A stretch of DNA of 21,622 nucleotides from Thoreauomyces humboldtii. Lineage: Eukaryota; Chytridiomycota; Chytridiomycetes; Spizellomycetales; Powellomycetaceae. The stretch lies in the NCBI GenBank assembly GCA_027596035.1, contig JADGJA010000357.1, forward strand, positions 1 through 21,622, in the 5' to 3' direction. The first letter of the stretch is position 1. Every line of letters begins with the position of its first letter. Shown here piece by piece: positions 8,799 to 21,622 of this stretch. The translations under genes and the position numbers were made by a program. Under the pieces are notes generated by a model. It saw only the letters and a list, made by a program, of their open reading frames with translations. It was not told the origin of the DNA and made no database searches.

Positions 8799-9409
8799 CG
8801 TTTCGTTGATGAAGGCTCTCGCGTGGGCAAACGTAGCCCAGTTCGCTGCGGGACGGTGAATGACCCGTGGTAGTTATGCATCCCCTGAGTACGGGACCAA
8901 GCCCCATGACAGCATGAAAGATGTTGCTCTTTGTTCTGGAGTCCTTTTGTCTGATATACTCTTTGATGCGATGGTGGACAATCCCAATGACCTTTGCGAT
9001 TGTCCATCGCTGCCGAATAACAATTTCACTCGTCTCTACGGAGTTCCCAGCACGCCGGCTATCACGACTTCGTGACTCTCACGTCATGCTTGCGAGGTGG
9101 TGATCTGATCGGTTGCGGATATGCCCTTTGGGAGCATGTGGGAAGTTCAGAAGAACAACATGGTCGGCTTTGTAAAAGTACCGCGTCCGTCCAGGCCATT
9201 TTACTCTCATGTCAACGACCGTTCAACCCATCACGCAGCTCCAACTTGACCCGATTTTCTACAGTACCCACATACTTTTTTATTGCCAAATATAACGTCT
9301 ACTTGATAACCATCTCTACTTGACCGGAACTTAGCAACTAAGATTGTACGCGCAGAAAGTCCAAAAGTTTATAAGGTGGAGGCAGGAGCGAGAAAGTCTT
9401 TCCAGCAAT
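8799..9409. other. Intergenic region: promoter of the fusion gene and 3' region of the zinc-finger gene
   Basis: About 610 nt between the zinc-finger gene stop (9410) and the fusion gene start (8798), both on the minus strand. I see no coding sequence with domain or splice support. The part nearest 9250-9400 is A/T-richer, consistent with the 3' UTR and polyadenylation region of the upstream gene. No clear TATA box or repeat was recognised. Confidence 0.6.
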
Positions 9410-12185
9410 CTAAAATGGTTCAAAGATTTTCTCCTGCTTACCCACCGGGCGGCGGGGAGACATCGGGGACGCATGGACGTTGTCGTGAGCATCCGTGCCC
9501 TCGATCTTGCCGGTACCGGGGGTAGACCTCGGCGTGGGGAGCGTGCCAAAGCCGGAGAGCTTCGAGATGGCATCCGAGAGGACCAGAGGTCGGATGTTGA
9601 ATGTTCCGCGAGAGTGACGGGGTGTCTGAATGCACGATGGAGAGAGGACAGGGTGCCGAGGCACGTGCGCCTCTTTGGTGTTGGAATTCTTGACGGAGGG
9701 CTGTTGATCGATTCTGCCTAATCGTTGGTGCAAGGGAGCTTCGTCTGCGGCAGCCTCGGCAGCTTCTGCGGCATCTTCCGCCGCCCGTTTCTCGCGCTCT
9801 CGGGCGGCTGCTGCAATGACCCTGCTGACCGTGTCGGCAGAGGTGCGAGGACGACGGTTCTTGCTCGGTTTCGGAACAGGGGTCCCGTCCAGCACGGCGG
9901 TAATTGGCAGACCGGGGGTGATGGGTGTAACAGGAAAACTGCCGCATTTGCCTTCCTCTGGAGCCTTGTTTTCCTTGCCGGGCTTCCGGGTAGCTCGGCG
10001 TGGTGCACGTTGTCGGACCTTCGCTGCAGGTGTCACGGGTTCCGCGAGGATTCCAGGTTCCACATCATCAATCAATCCTTTCGCGCGGCGATCCAGCTCG
10101 ACTTTCCTGACGTTGTCCACAAACACGCAAGCTCGTGGTGCAAGCTCTTGTGCGCACCATCTTTCGAGAATCTTTGAACGACATTCCGCTCCGTCCTCTG
10201 TGCTCTGAGAGATGCCAAGCTCGGTAGCCAGTTCGTCATGGGTCGGGAATGGTAATTGAGCATGATCAATCTCGAGTGCCGAGGCCTCAGGTGTTGGCCG
10301 AGTACCGGCTGCTAGTGTTTGCGCGTGCGCTCGTAGACGAGCATTGGGGGAGGAAAGCTGAAGAACGGCTGGAACGGGAACCGATGTTTCAGAAAGCTCT
10401 GCAGAAGCGTCGTGCTTTGGAAGCGGCGATGAACTGATGTTTGAGGGTTCCAAGGAGGCCATGTCCAATGAGTTCACAAAGTCCTTCAAGAGTGCGATCA
10501 ATGACGCTTTTAAGGGAACGAGAGCTCGTTGACTTGAAGATGGAGGAGCCGGTTGAATTGCGCGAGTGAGTTTCGGCACCATAAGCACACGAACTGCTTG
10601 ACGGACGAGAGTTGAATCGGCTTGAGAGGAAGGGGGAGTGGTCGGCAAGGAAAGAGTTCGCGCTGAAGATGGTTCTGCTGGAACCATAGTGAACTTGCCG
10701 GTGCATCTCCAGACGCGTTTTTCCATGACGATAGGGACCGGAATCTGATTCCAAAGCGAATGTAAGCGAGTTGGTAGATGGCATAGGCGCATGATTTCGA
10801 CTCTGCAAAAGATTACTTACGTTGTGTACGCCGACAGCATGCTCCTGCAACTCGCTTTTCTTGCTAAACGTTTTCCCACAGAGCGGCCAAGCACATCGAA
10901 ACAGAACACGTTCAAAAGAGAATGGTTTCCTCCGCTTTCCGGGCTTTCCAGACGCCTTAACCCCAGTTTCCGGAGGACCGCCGTGCTGATGTGCTCCGTC
11001 GTTCTTTGTGATTATAGGATTCGTTACCGTAGGATCCTCCGAATCGCCCAGTGTACCAGCACGCGTCCCAGTGTCGTCCGTATAGGAGTACTCTCCAAGT
11101 TGAGCGTTCCGGTTCCACGTTTGTGGATTTTTTCCGTTGATGTGACGCGACAGTCTGGACTTGACCGCAAAGGCAGCAGGACATGAGAGAATCAAGAGAG
11201 AGGAGACCGGGTCGACATGCAGACCGAGTTCTGACGGCGGAACTGAAGGCGCGGTGGGAGCGAGGTCCGAGGAAGGCGATTTCGGTGTGGTCAAGGGTTC
11301 ACATGCATAGGCAGCTGCCGCCCGCACCTCAGCCATCGCCCTCTGATCCTGAGCTTTCAGATGAGTTGTGTGCCACCTGTACAGCTCCACATTGGTGGTC
11401 TGGAAGTCGCACACGTAGTTCTTGCGCTGCCACCAGACGGAATCCTTCGCCCTCGGCTTCTTGATGCTTTGCGGCTTCTCTTCCTGGGGTGTGAAAGGAG
11501 ACTCATCTCTGGGCGATGGTTGGAGATCCAAAGGCGATGGGAGGCGGAGATGCTCGGGAGCGACAAGGCCAAACATGTCGTGGGTGTCCACGCACGGAAC
11601 CTGGGCGACATCTTGGTGCTGGTCGCTCGACTGCTGGTGTGAAGTATGCAAGTCCGTCTCGCCGTAGATGCTACGAAGGAAAGCTGGAAGGTGCTCGGCA
11701 CCAGCAGCTGCTGTGAAAGCAGCAAGCGAGCTGTGATCGGAGTGGGTGCTCAGAATGCTGTCATGGCGTGCCAGCATGGCACTAGCGATCGGAGAGTCGT
11801 AGTAGCCGGACTGCGGGCTGCCCGGACGGTAATATGCGGCCGTGAAGGGAAGCTGGTAGGCAGCCTGCACCCGGTCCGCTTCGTCTCCGTGATCCGACAG
11901 ATGGCCCATGGGGCCTGGCTCGTCGTGGACGTGTTCTGCAGCATGACCTTCGAAGACTCTCCCCTCGTCGTCGTCATCATCTTCGTCCTCTTCGTCGTCG
12001 CATACGAGCCAGCCTTTGCTGGACGTGTCCTCGAACCCCAACAGGCGTCGGACTTTGGGTTCCCGCGCAGGATCAGCGGCCAAGAGAGCGTCACGCTTGA
12101 TGGCCGCCAAGGAAGGGATAGTGGTCGAAGCTGAGGAAGACGGAACTTGAAAAGTCAGATCATCGGTGGGCTTGGAGCGTGCCAT
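9410..12185 (-). CDS. C2H2 zinc-finger protein, putative transcription factor
   Basis: Two exons (10821-12185 and 9410-10744) give 899 residues. The 76-nt intron has a GTAAGT donor and a GAATCAG acceptor, and falls directly after the zinc finger. One canonical finger is present: C431-X4-C436-X12-H449-X4-H454, with F440 and L446 in the expected hydrophobic positions. A second stretch (about 335-349: C, F, L, H with correct spacing) looks like a finger that lacks its first Cys and last His. The N-terminal region has an acidic run (about 62-74) typical of activation domains, a Ser/Pro/His-rich middle and a basic patch before the finger. The second exon encodes Pro/Ser-rich sequence, basic segments of the KPGKENK and KNRRPR type that may act as nuclear localisation signals, an Ala/Glu helix and a short conserved-looking C-terminus. 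The start is in good context (A at -3). A nuclear DNA-binding role is inferred from the finger; no target or pathway can be named. Confidence 0.75.
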
Positions 12186-12444
12186 TCTCCTGCTCGTAGT
12201 AGCGAGTGTGAGTGTGAGAACTTGAGTTTCTCTTGCAGGTGTGCGAGAAAAAAAAAACCAAGAAAACTGAAGCGGAGCGTGGGAAGCGTCTACAGAAAAC
12301 GCTCAGGAGCTGACGGTGGACATGCGCATGGGAACCTATGACCTGAGAGCAACAAAGCGAGAGGAATATGTCTTGTGGTCTCGTCGCTCTTTTGCTGCTC
12401 GAGTGAGGAATGACCTCCTGCTAGTCCAATGGTCTTTGCGAGCG

Positions 12445-12461
12445 GAGAGAGAGAGAGAGAG
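12445..12461. repeat. GA microsatellite
   Basis: An uninterrupted GA dinucleotide run of about 8 units in the divergent promoter. On the minus strand it is a CT tract upstream of the zinc-finger gene, matching the pyrimidine-rich promoters elsewhere in the window. Confidence 0.7.
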
Positions 12462-12550
12462 CTGCTGTCCGATGTTTCCGGACGCCGTGACGCTGAATGG
12501 GTTTTCTGCTGTCCGAACGGCCCGTTGGTCTGGGTCCGTCCGTCCGACGA

Positions 12551-12557
12551 TGACTCA
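12551..12557. promoter_or_regulatory. TGACTCA (AP-1/Gcn4-type bZIP site)
   Basis: An exact TGACTCA heptamer lies between the divergently transcribed zinc-finger and kinase genes, about 370 nt from one start and 570 nt from the other. The heptamer is the core site for Gcn4/AP-1 bZIP factors in fungi. A 7-mer is expected by chance in a few kb, so this is only a candidate. Confidence 0.3.
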
Positions 12558-12592
12558 CGCTGAGGTAAGCAGGACCGGCAGACTCCGCTCCT

Positions 12593-12609
12593 CCTTTCCT
12601 TTCCTTTCC
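12593..12609 (+). repeat. Short CCTTT tandem repeat
   Basis: Three and a half copies of a pentanucleotide (CCTTT) form a pyrimidine tract on the plus strand, the coding strand of the kinase gene about 520 nt downstream. It is probably simple-sequence promoter DNA. Confidence 0.6.
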
Positions 12610-13125
12610 AATCCGCTTTTTCTTTCCCACTGCTATCGGTGCATACGGGCAGTGAGTGACCCAAAGCAGAATCAAGAGGAAAAACGAATGAAAGAAGATG
12701 AAATGCCGTTCTTCAGCTGGTTGATGGTGGCAGAGAGTTCATGGAGAGAATGAAAAACACTTTCCCTGCCTGAGCTTCTTCTGGCCGACAAGGCTTGTTC
12801 GCTTGTTCGGCAACCACGTGGGAACGAAAAAATCCAAAAATCTCTGGCAGAACTCGTTATTGACATCAACCCGGCAATCTGAGTTCGAAAAAAGAAGAGG
12901 GCATTCCAAAAATAACGCAGGCATGACTACGACCAAGGAGAACCGGGCTCCGCTACCCCTCAACTCTCTTCCCGTCCCATTTCTCCCTTTTCTGCAAGGT
13001 TCTCTCTCTCTGCTCGGCAGTTCTGACAAGAGTAGCTTGACCCAAGCAACGTTTCGGTCAACGATTCGCAAGCGATCGAGCAGTGGGTGTCTGATCGACG
13101 CTACATCCCTTAGGCCTGCAGCAAA

Positions 13126-15788
13126 ATGTCCGAGTCCATCGACAATCCATCGCCTTCTGCAAGTTCGTCCGGCGATTCGAACTCCCCTTCATCCTCCATA
13201 TCCCATCGGGCAGTCTATCGCGGTCGTTCGGAGGCTGCTACCGCCAGTCTCCGGACGACGGAGAACGGCTCCTGGATCGACCCCAGCGACGCTTCCGTCC
13301 CAGAGACCGATTCGGAACATGACGGGACGGGATCCGGGTCGGAATTCTATGCCGGCGGGACCGACAGTCCAGAGGAAGCGTGGGCACCTGCGAGAGTGCA
13401 GAAGACTTCCTCTTCCTCATCGAGGAGGCGGGCTTCCTCCGTCGACGTTCAGCACAGCGCCGGCGCGGGACGTCTCTGGGGGGCTTCCAAGGTGAAGGTT
13501 CCGCTCGTGCCCGTCGTGGCCGGATGGGCCGTGACGATGGCCGCCGCGAAACCCGATGCAAGGTCATCGCATGCCCTGCCGCTGCCAAAATCGTCGCCTG
13601 CCGCATCGGATTCCGACTCTGACGGCGTGGTCTCTCACGGTCGTCGAGGAGTCTACATACCCTCCGAGTTTCGTGACCCGGGACCGGTCGTGGTCCCAAC
13701 CGCACACGAAGTCGCTCGGGAGGTCTCGATCGACGACGGGGAGGAGGATAGCGACGTCATCAACGCACAGCCCGCGTTCCAAGGTTGGAACGAACAGGAG
13801 TCGCCTAGGCAGCACATGGCACAGGGATGGCGACCAGGCGATCACGAGCGGGTCGCAACCCCCCCGCCTATCATCGTTCGAGATCTGAGGTCCAGCGAAA
13901 CAGTAGAACGAACGCTGCAGTTCCAGAGGGGAGGAGGGATGGGTCGACTCGCAAAGTGGCAGCCAGTGACCCTGACACCCACCGTCGAGGAGACTCGATC
14001 CCAAGCGGACAGCGAGTCATCCTCGCGGTCCGGGGCGCTAGACCGAGTCGCAGAAGTGGGAACGCCGAAGCCAGCAGAGGAGGCCACGGTCGAGGAGACT
14101 GCTTCACCGACCCGAGAAAAGTCTTTCGCGATGGGTTGGCGATCTCGCATGCAACTCTTCCAGTCCCGCGGCAACGCCCGAGGCTCCACCAACAGCATGG
14201 GAGATGAAAAGGAGAAGGGCAAGAGGAACGGTGGAGCTGTTGACGGCTCCCAGGCGACGCTGGGCGGGTCATCAGCGTCACTCTCAGGATCTCAGACGAA
14301 CATGGCATTGCCCAAATCAGCCGAAAGTGACACATCTCCCGCACCCGTCAAACACAAATGGTTCCATCCACTGTTCCCGCGCATGGGAAAGGAAAGCAAG
14401 AATCATCAGCACGCAGTGGATCAGGAGAGAACCACCGTGAACCTCCTCCACAACATCTCCACTCCCTCGCTTCCCGACCCCTTCTCCCCCTTGCGGAAGA
14501 TCAGTTCCACGACGAGGCGATCCAAGGAAGACAAGTCCTCCCGACGACGACGCGCGCGCGAAGTGCCCTTGTTCCAACGGTTGATGATGCGGAGGGAGAA
14601 GGCAGTAGGTCGTCGAGAGGACCCGTTGACGGATTCGGATACTTCGGAGGAGGGCGAGGAAGCCAGTCAATATCGGACACCGGGATCGCACATCCGTAAC
14701 CTCGGGCATCATCCTCATGCGAAACCGTTGGTGTTGAGAGAGTCCAGCCAGGATTTATTCGGCGAGGATAGCGAGAGCGTGCGCCAGCAGTTCGAAAGGG
14801 ATTACAAGGTACGTTCATCCCCACCAACCTTGCATGGCTGCCGAGAGCATGCGCTTGATGATGTTTGTGGGTTCTTGTCTCCAGATCATCAGACGGGTAG
14901 GAGCAGGCGGTCACAGCACGGTGCGTCTAGCCGCTCACCAAGCGACCGGCGAACTGGTCGTCTGCAAGTTCATCTCCGAAAGATCGGTCTGGCACTGGGT
15001 GACGACACCGAGCGGAGCGCGGGAGCCTCTCGAACAGAGCGTCATGTCGACCATCGCGACCGAGGGCGGGGACGGGGCCGACGGAATGATACGACTTCTC
15101 GGATTCTACAACATGGATCCAAAGTTTGTCATCGTTATGGAGTACCTCGGCGAAGATTGGGTCGATCTCTACGACTACATCGAGGAGTTCGGACCGGTCG
15201 ACGAGGAAGGATGTAGGGAGATCTTTGGACAAGTCGTGAGGGCTGTCGAGTACCTCCATTGGATCGGATATGTGCATAATGACATCAAAGGTATGACAAA
15301 CGAAGCATCCAGGCATCTCGCGCTTAGATCGGATTTTTTCTTTGTGTCTGACGAATAACGCTACAGACGAAAACATTATGATAAACAAGTACACCCGGCA
15401 AACGAAATTGATCGACTTTGGCTCTGCAACCCGACTCGTCCCCGGTTCTTCCACCTCGGTCTTCTACGGCACGCGAAAGTTCGCTTCTCCAGAAGCCGTG
15501 GCAGGAGTCGCGTATCGACCTGAAGCGCAGGAAGTGTGGGCGTTGGGCACTCTCCTTTTCGTCCTCCTCTTCAAAATCGACCCATTCAAGAACGACGATG
15601 AAATCGCGGACCTCGAGGTGGCTGATTGCATATCACAATTGCAAAGCGGTGGGAAGGGGGAAAACAGAGTCGAGGTATCAAATGATACAGTGGACCTGCT
15701 GCGAGGACTGTTGGAAAAGGATTGGGGGGCAAGACTGCGTGTCGGAGAGATCTTGAGGATGCCGTTCTTCACGAACGTCACATCATAG
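13126..15788 (+). CDS. Serine/threonine protein kinase, PAS-kinase-like (CAMK group), with HND catalytic loop
   Basis: Three exons (13126-14808, 14885-15290, 15367-15788; both introns 76 nt) give 836 residues. The start is in good context (AAAATG). Residues 1-561 are Ser/Arg/Glu-rich and low in predicted order; I see no PAS domain. The kinase domain fills 562-836: glycine loop about 566-574 (VGAGGHSTV), ATP lysine K589, candidate helix-C glutamate in the 608-611 region, catalytic loop H692-N693-D694 followed by IKDEN, metal-binding D713-F714-G715, SPE in place of APE, and the EVWALG block. The DIKDEN and KLIDFGSA motifs and the GTRKFASPE segment resemble PAS kinase (Psk1/PASK), hence the tentative class. 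The HRD arginine is replaced by Asn, which would remove the usual contact with a phosphorylated activation loop; the catalytic Asp, Lys and DFG are kept, so activity is plausible. Substrate unknown. Confidence 0.87.
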
Positions 15789-16009
15789 GACTGCACGGAA
15801 TTTGGGAAATGGACTTGTCGTCTGAATACCTGATAGAATTGATGGACAAATTCCGAATGAGGATTCTGTGGCATGACAGTTATGCATCCAAAATGCACAT
15901 TAAGAAAAGAAAAATGGCCAAAATAGGTATTTCTTGCATCAGGGGTATGTACCTTCTCGCCGGAATGTGTGGAGGCGATCGCAGTCTCGGGTGCAACTAT
16001 ACCCTTTTC

Positions 16010-17948
16010 TTACTCTTTGGAAGCACTCTTTGCATCCGAAACGCCGATGGGACTTGCAGGTTGCAAGGGTCGATCCTCATCATCGTCATCTTCCTCGACT
16101 GTGCTCTTCGGACGAACCTCTTCCGATGAACCTGGATTCGACCGAATGAAAGAACCGCCTTGTCCCCTTGACGTCCCCTCCTCACCCGAGACCTTGCGCA
16201 AGTCCTCCTCACACTGTCCACCGCTACTCTCCGTACCAAGGGACGAAAGCAGCGACGCGGTTCCGACAGAAGAGCCGATCATCATGGTCCGTCGTTTGTT
16301 TTCCATCAGGACAGTGCGACGTTTGGCCGTAGACGAGATGTCCTGGGCTCGCGGTGGAGTGGAGGTGATGCCGCGACCCGAGCAGGTCGCGCAGGTCTCG
16401 CAATCTGGACAGGCCACGGCCAGGTCGCCCGGATGAGGGTGTGGCGCACTGACTGGATGGATGTAGCCATGTGCGAAGCAGTCGATGCACGTGTACTTGT
16501 CGTCCAGCATGCCGGATCCGCCGCATTCTAAAGAGAACATCATGTCTCAGTCTTCATGGAAAACTTGAGCAGCCACGTTTGAAGACTCACCAACGCAGTC
16601 GTGGCATCCCTTCTTACAGCGCATTGTGGCAGGTCCTTTGTGCTTGATATTCGTGGCGAAATCGTGCATCCATCCTTTGCCTGACGACAAAGCGGGTCAG
16701 GTCCAGCCCTTGGAGCCATCGGAAACTAGCAACTCCACCAAAGAACTCACCGACACACTTGTCGCACATGACCCTCTCAGTAGCAAGATCGTACGACACG
16801 GGTCCGATCTCCCTCGTCTTCTGAGCTTCCTCACTCGAGAGATACGTGATCCTGACCGGCATGTCCTTCAACAACCCGCTGGAGCTCAACTCGGCCTTCC
16901 TCTGGACCGCACCCGGGTTCTGCTGTCCAACCTCCTTGATGACCCTGTCCATCCGTCTCGCCAGCAACTCGGCCGGATCCTCCTGAGGTGGGAGGAACCT
17001 CCCGGGACCGAGCATGACCTGTGGCGCCTGAGCCGACAGATGGTTCTGGACGTGAGCGAGCTCAGCGGCCATGTCCATGATCTGGGCCTCGAGACGTTGG
17101 ATGTGGGAGATGTAGGGACGTAGACGCATCTGGAGGACCTGGTCGATGGCGTGGCGGAGGGACGCGTCGATGGTCGTACCAGAAGTGTAGCTTCCTTGGT
17201 CGGAGAAGTCGGGATACGGGGCACCGTAGGTGTCGTGGGAGGCGGGTCGAGGTGCGTAGGCGAGGGGAACGTCGTCGTCGGATGAGGAGAGGGAAGTCCG
17301 ACGAAGTGTGTGAAGGGGTCGTTCCTCTTCGTCTTCTGGGAGGAGGTAGGTCAAGGGTTGCTCGTCCTCTTCGAGCAGATGGTTGAGAGGAAGTTCCTCG
17401 GCTTCGGAGTCCTCGTCCACGGAAGGCTTGTCCGTGTGGAGAGATTCATCGAATTGCGGGTAGAGATGGGGGACTGTAGCATTCCCGTCTGGTGGGAGAG
17501 CTTCGGGAGGATGATCGTTTTCCGCAAGCGAATCAAGTCCATGCTCTGGCCTACCCACTTCAGACGTTGCTTCTACTCCCTTTGTTTCCGCTTCCGTGTG
17601 ATGCGGATCATGGGAAGGTTTGAGATCTGCACGGTCTGCTGAGTGCTCTTCCGGCAGCGTATCCGACGATTCATTGCCGTGCTGTTTCGACGTCTCGTTA
17701 TGTGTTGCCACTGAGTTATCATCCGTCGATACAACCGCCGCAGGTTTCGGTGATTCGTTGATGTGCTGATCCAGCGCCTCTTTATCTGTTGTCACTCCCA
17801 TCCCTGAAGCCTCGTCATCAGTCGTCGACACATGGTCTGGTGGTTTAGGACCCCACGGGTTCGCTGATATTATGTTGTATCGACCGGCAGCCATCTCGCG
17901 TTGCTTTGTACGGCGAAGAAAGGATGGAGACTTGGAACCCACTTGCAT
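16010..17948 (-). CDS. Acidic protein with coiled coil and two CxxCxGxG (DnaJ zinc-ribbon-like) modules
   Basis: Three exons (16751-17948, 16591-16680, 16010-16527; introns 70 and 63 nt) give 601 residues. The splicing is supported because it rebuilds a regular Cys pattern across both junctions. Residues 1-240 are polar and acidic, with four short acidic-PLxxL repeats (187-192, 198-203, 211-215, 228-232). A coiled coil is likely at 262-305. The Cys region has two modules of similar design. Module one has C395/C398 followed by GKGW-HD, then C421, C425, C428, C431 and GGSG; module two has C443/C446, G450, H453, then C469, C472, C475, C478 and SGRG. CxxCxGxG units bind zinc in DnaJ/Hsp40, but no J domain is present. 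I recall similar duplicated modules in uncharacterised fungal proteins. The C-terminal tail is Ser/acidic. An alternative start is Met19. Function unknown; a zinc-binding protein interaction role is inferred. Confidence 0.82.
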
Positions 17949-18333
17949 GTCAACCCTTCGCGCGTCGTTTCACGTGCTTTCTATCTGTTCTTCGGGACGG
18001 GATATGACACTTGGAGTATCTTGGCTAGTGCTTGTCGTGGCGCGACAGTTCGAAGAGCAATCTAAACTCGGACTGAAGAATGGGTGTGGCGCTGGGTGCG
18101 GCACCCCAGCGCCTGCTCGAGCGGAGTTCAGCTGACCAATTGCCACTTTGTGGTAGTAAGATGGATCGGCAAGATATAGTTGCAAATTGTCAAATGTCAA
18201 AAAGGAAAAGGTGAGCGGAAGAAGAGCCTGGGATAAAGTAGAAAGGAAGCATAAAGGTAGCAAAAAGAAAAAAAAGGAGAAAGTGGGAAAAGAGGTAACA
18301 GGGTGGGCATCAGCGGGAGCCAGGGAGAATACA
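17949..18333. other. Intergenic region between ubiquitin ligase 3' end and Cys-rich gene promoter
   Basis: About 385 nt. The part next to the ubiquitin ligase stop (18190-18333) is A/G-rich on the plus strand, so T/C-rich in the transcript, consistent with a 3' UTR and poly-pyrimidine region. The other part holds the promoter of the Cys-rich gene and a strong inverted repeat. No gene is seen. Confidence 0.6.
18088..18113. repeat. GC-rich perfect inverted repeat (9-bp arms)
   Basis: GGCGCTGGG and its exact reverse complement CCCAGCGCC flank an 8-nt spacer, which itself contains GTGC/GCAC and could extend the stem with a bulge. It lies about 140 nt upstream of the Cys-rich gene start and about 220 nt past the ubiquitin ligase stop. 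It could be a dimeric factor site, a 5' leader hairpin of one gene or a 3' hairpin of the other. Confidence 0.6.

Positions 18334-21622
<3,289 letters not shown>

Larger units (their letters stand above)
12186..13125. other. Divergent promoter region between zinc-finger and kinase genes
   Basis: About 940 nt shared by two genes transcribed away from each other. It contains low-complexity tracts (a poly-A run near 12247, GA repeat, TTTCC repeat), CCAAT at 12426-12430 and a TGACTCA site, but no supported coding region. An open frame crossing 12803-13495 is an overlapping shadow of the kinase N-terminus. Confidence 0.6.

Noticed and set aside
12803..13495. 230-codon plus-strand frame upstream of the kinase
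   Set aside because: It overlaps the kinase N-terminus in another frame and is low-complexity, while the kinase frame continues into a recognisable domain.

Overview
This window comes from a fungal nuclear genome. All genes but the desaturase are split by short introns. The sixteen best-supported introns are 59-80 nt, with GT donors, CTRAY-type branch sites and YAG acceptors. The Rsp5/NEDD4-type ubiquitin ligase, the delta-8 sphingolipid desaturase type, the PAS-kinase-like kinase and the duplicated CxxCxGxG protein all fit a fungus. The last of these and the overall gene style suggest an early-diverging lineage such as a chytrid, but I cannot fix the taxon from sequence alone. I see no prokaryotic operon, transposon, CRISPR array, tRNA or rRNA.

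Layout. 1-772 (minus): probable 5' part of an unrecognised gene that runs off the left edge, with an uncertain exon structure. 773-2280: long divergent intergenic region with a CRE-like repeat, a small tandem repeat, strong pyrimidine tracts and a short uORF. 2281-3792 (plus): intronless cytochrome b5-fused delta-8 sphingolipid desaturase. 3965-8798 (minus): one eight-exon gene encoding a secreted-type carboxylesterase fused to a transmembrane helix and a complete ABCG half-transporter. 9410-12185 (minus): two-exon C2H2 zinc-finger protein. 13126-15788 (plus): three-exon protein kinase related to PAS kinase, with HND in place of HRD. 16010-17948 (minus): three-exon acidic protein ending in two zinc-ribbon-like CxxCxGxG modules. 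18334-21104 (minus): five-exon Rsp5/NEDD4 homologue (C2, three WW, HECT). 21105-21622: its upstream region.

The main discovery candidate is the esterase-ABCG fusion. The esterase C-terminus, a membrane-spanning helix and the Walker A motif lie in one uninterrupted exon (6491-7215), so the fusion does not depend on a guessed splice. The esterase catalytic Ser, Glu and His and all the ABC motifs are intact. The predicted topology places a hydrolase on the extracellular or lumenal face and an ATPase in the cytosol, as if ester cleavage were coupled to lipid or sterol-like substrate transport. Its convergent neighbour, a sphingolipid desaturase, is a suggestive lipid context but not evidence of joint function. 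The remaining genes look like ordinary housekeeping or signalling genes with some local oddities.
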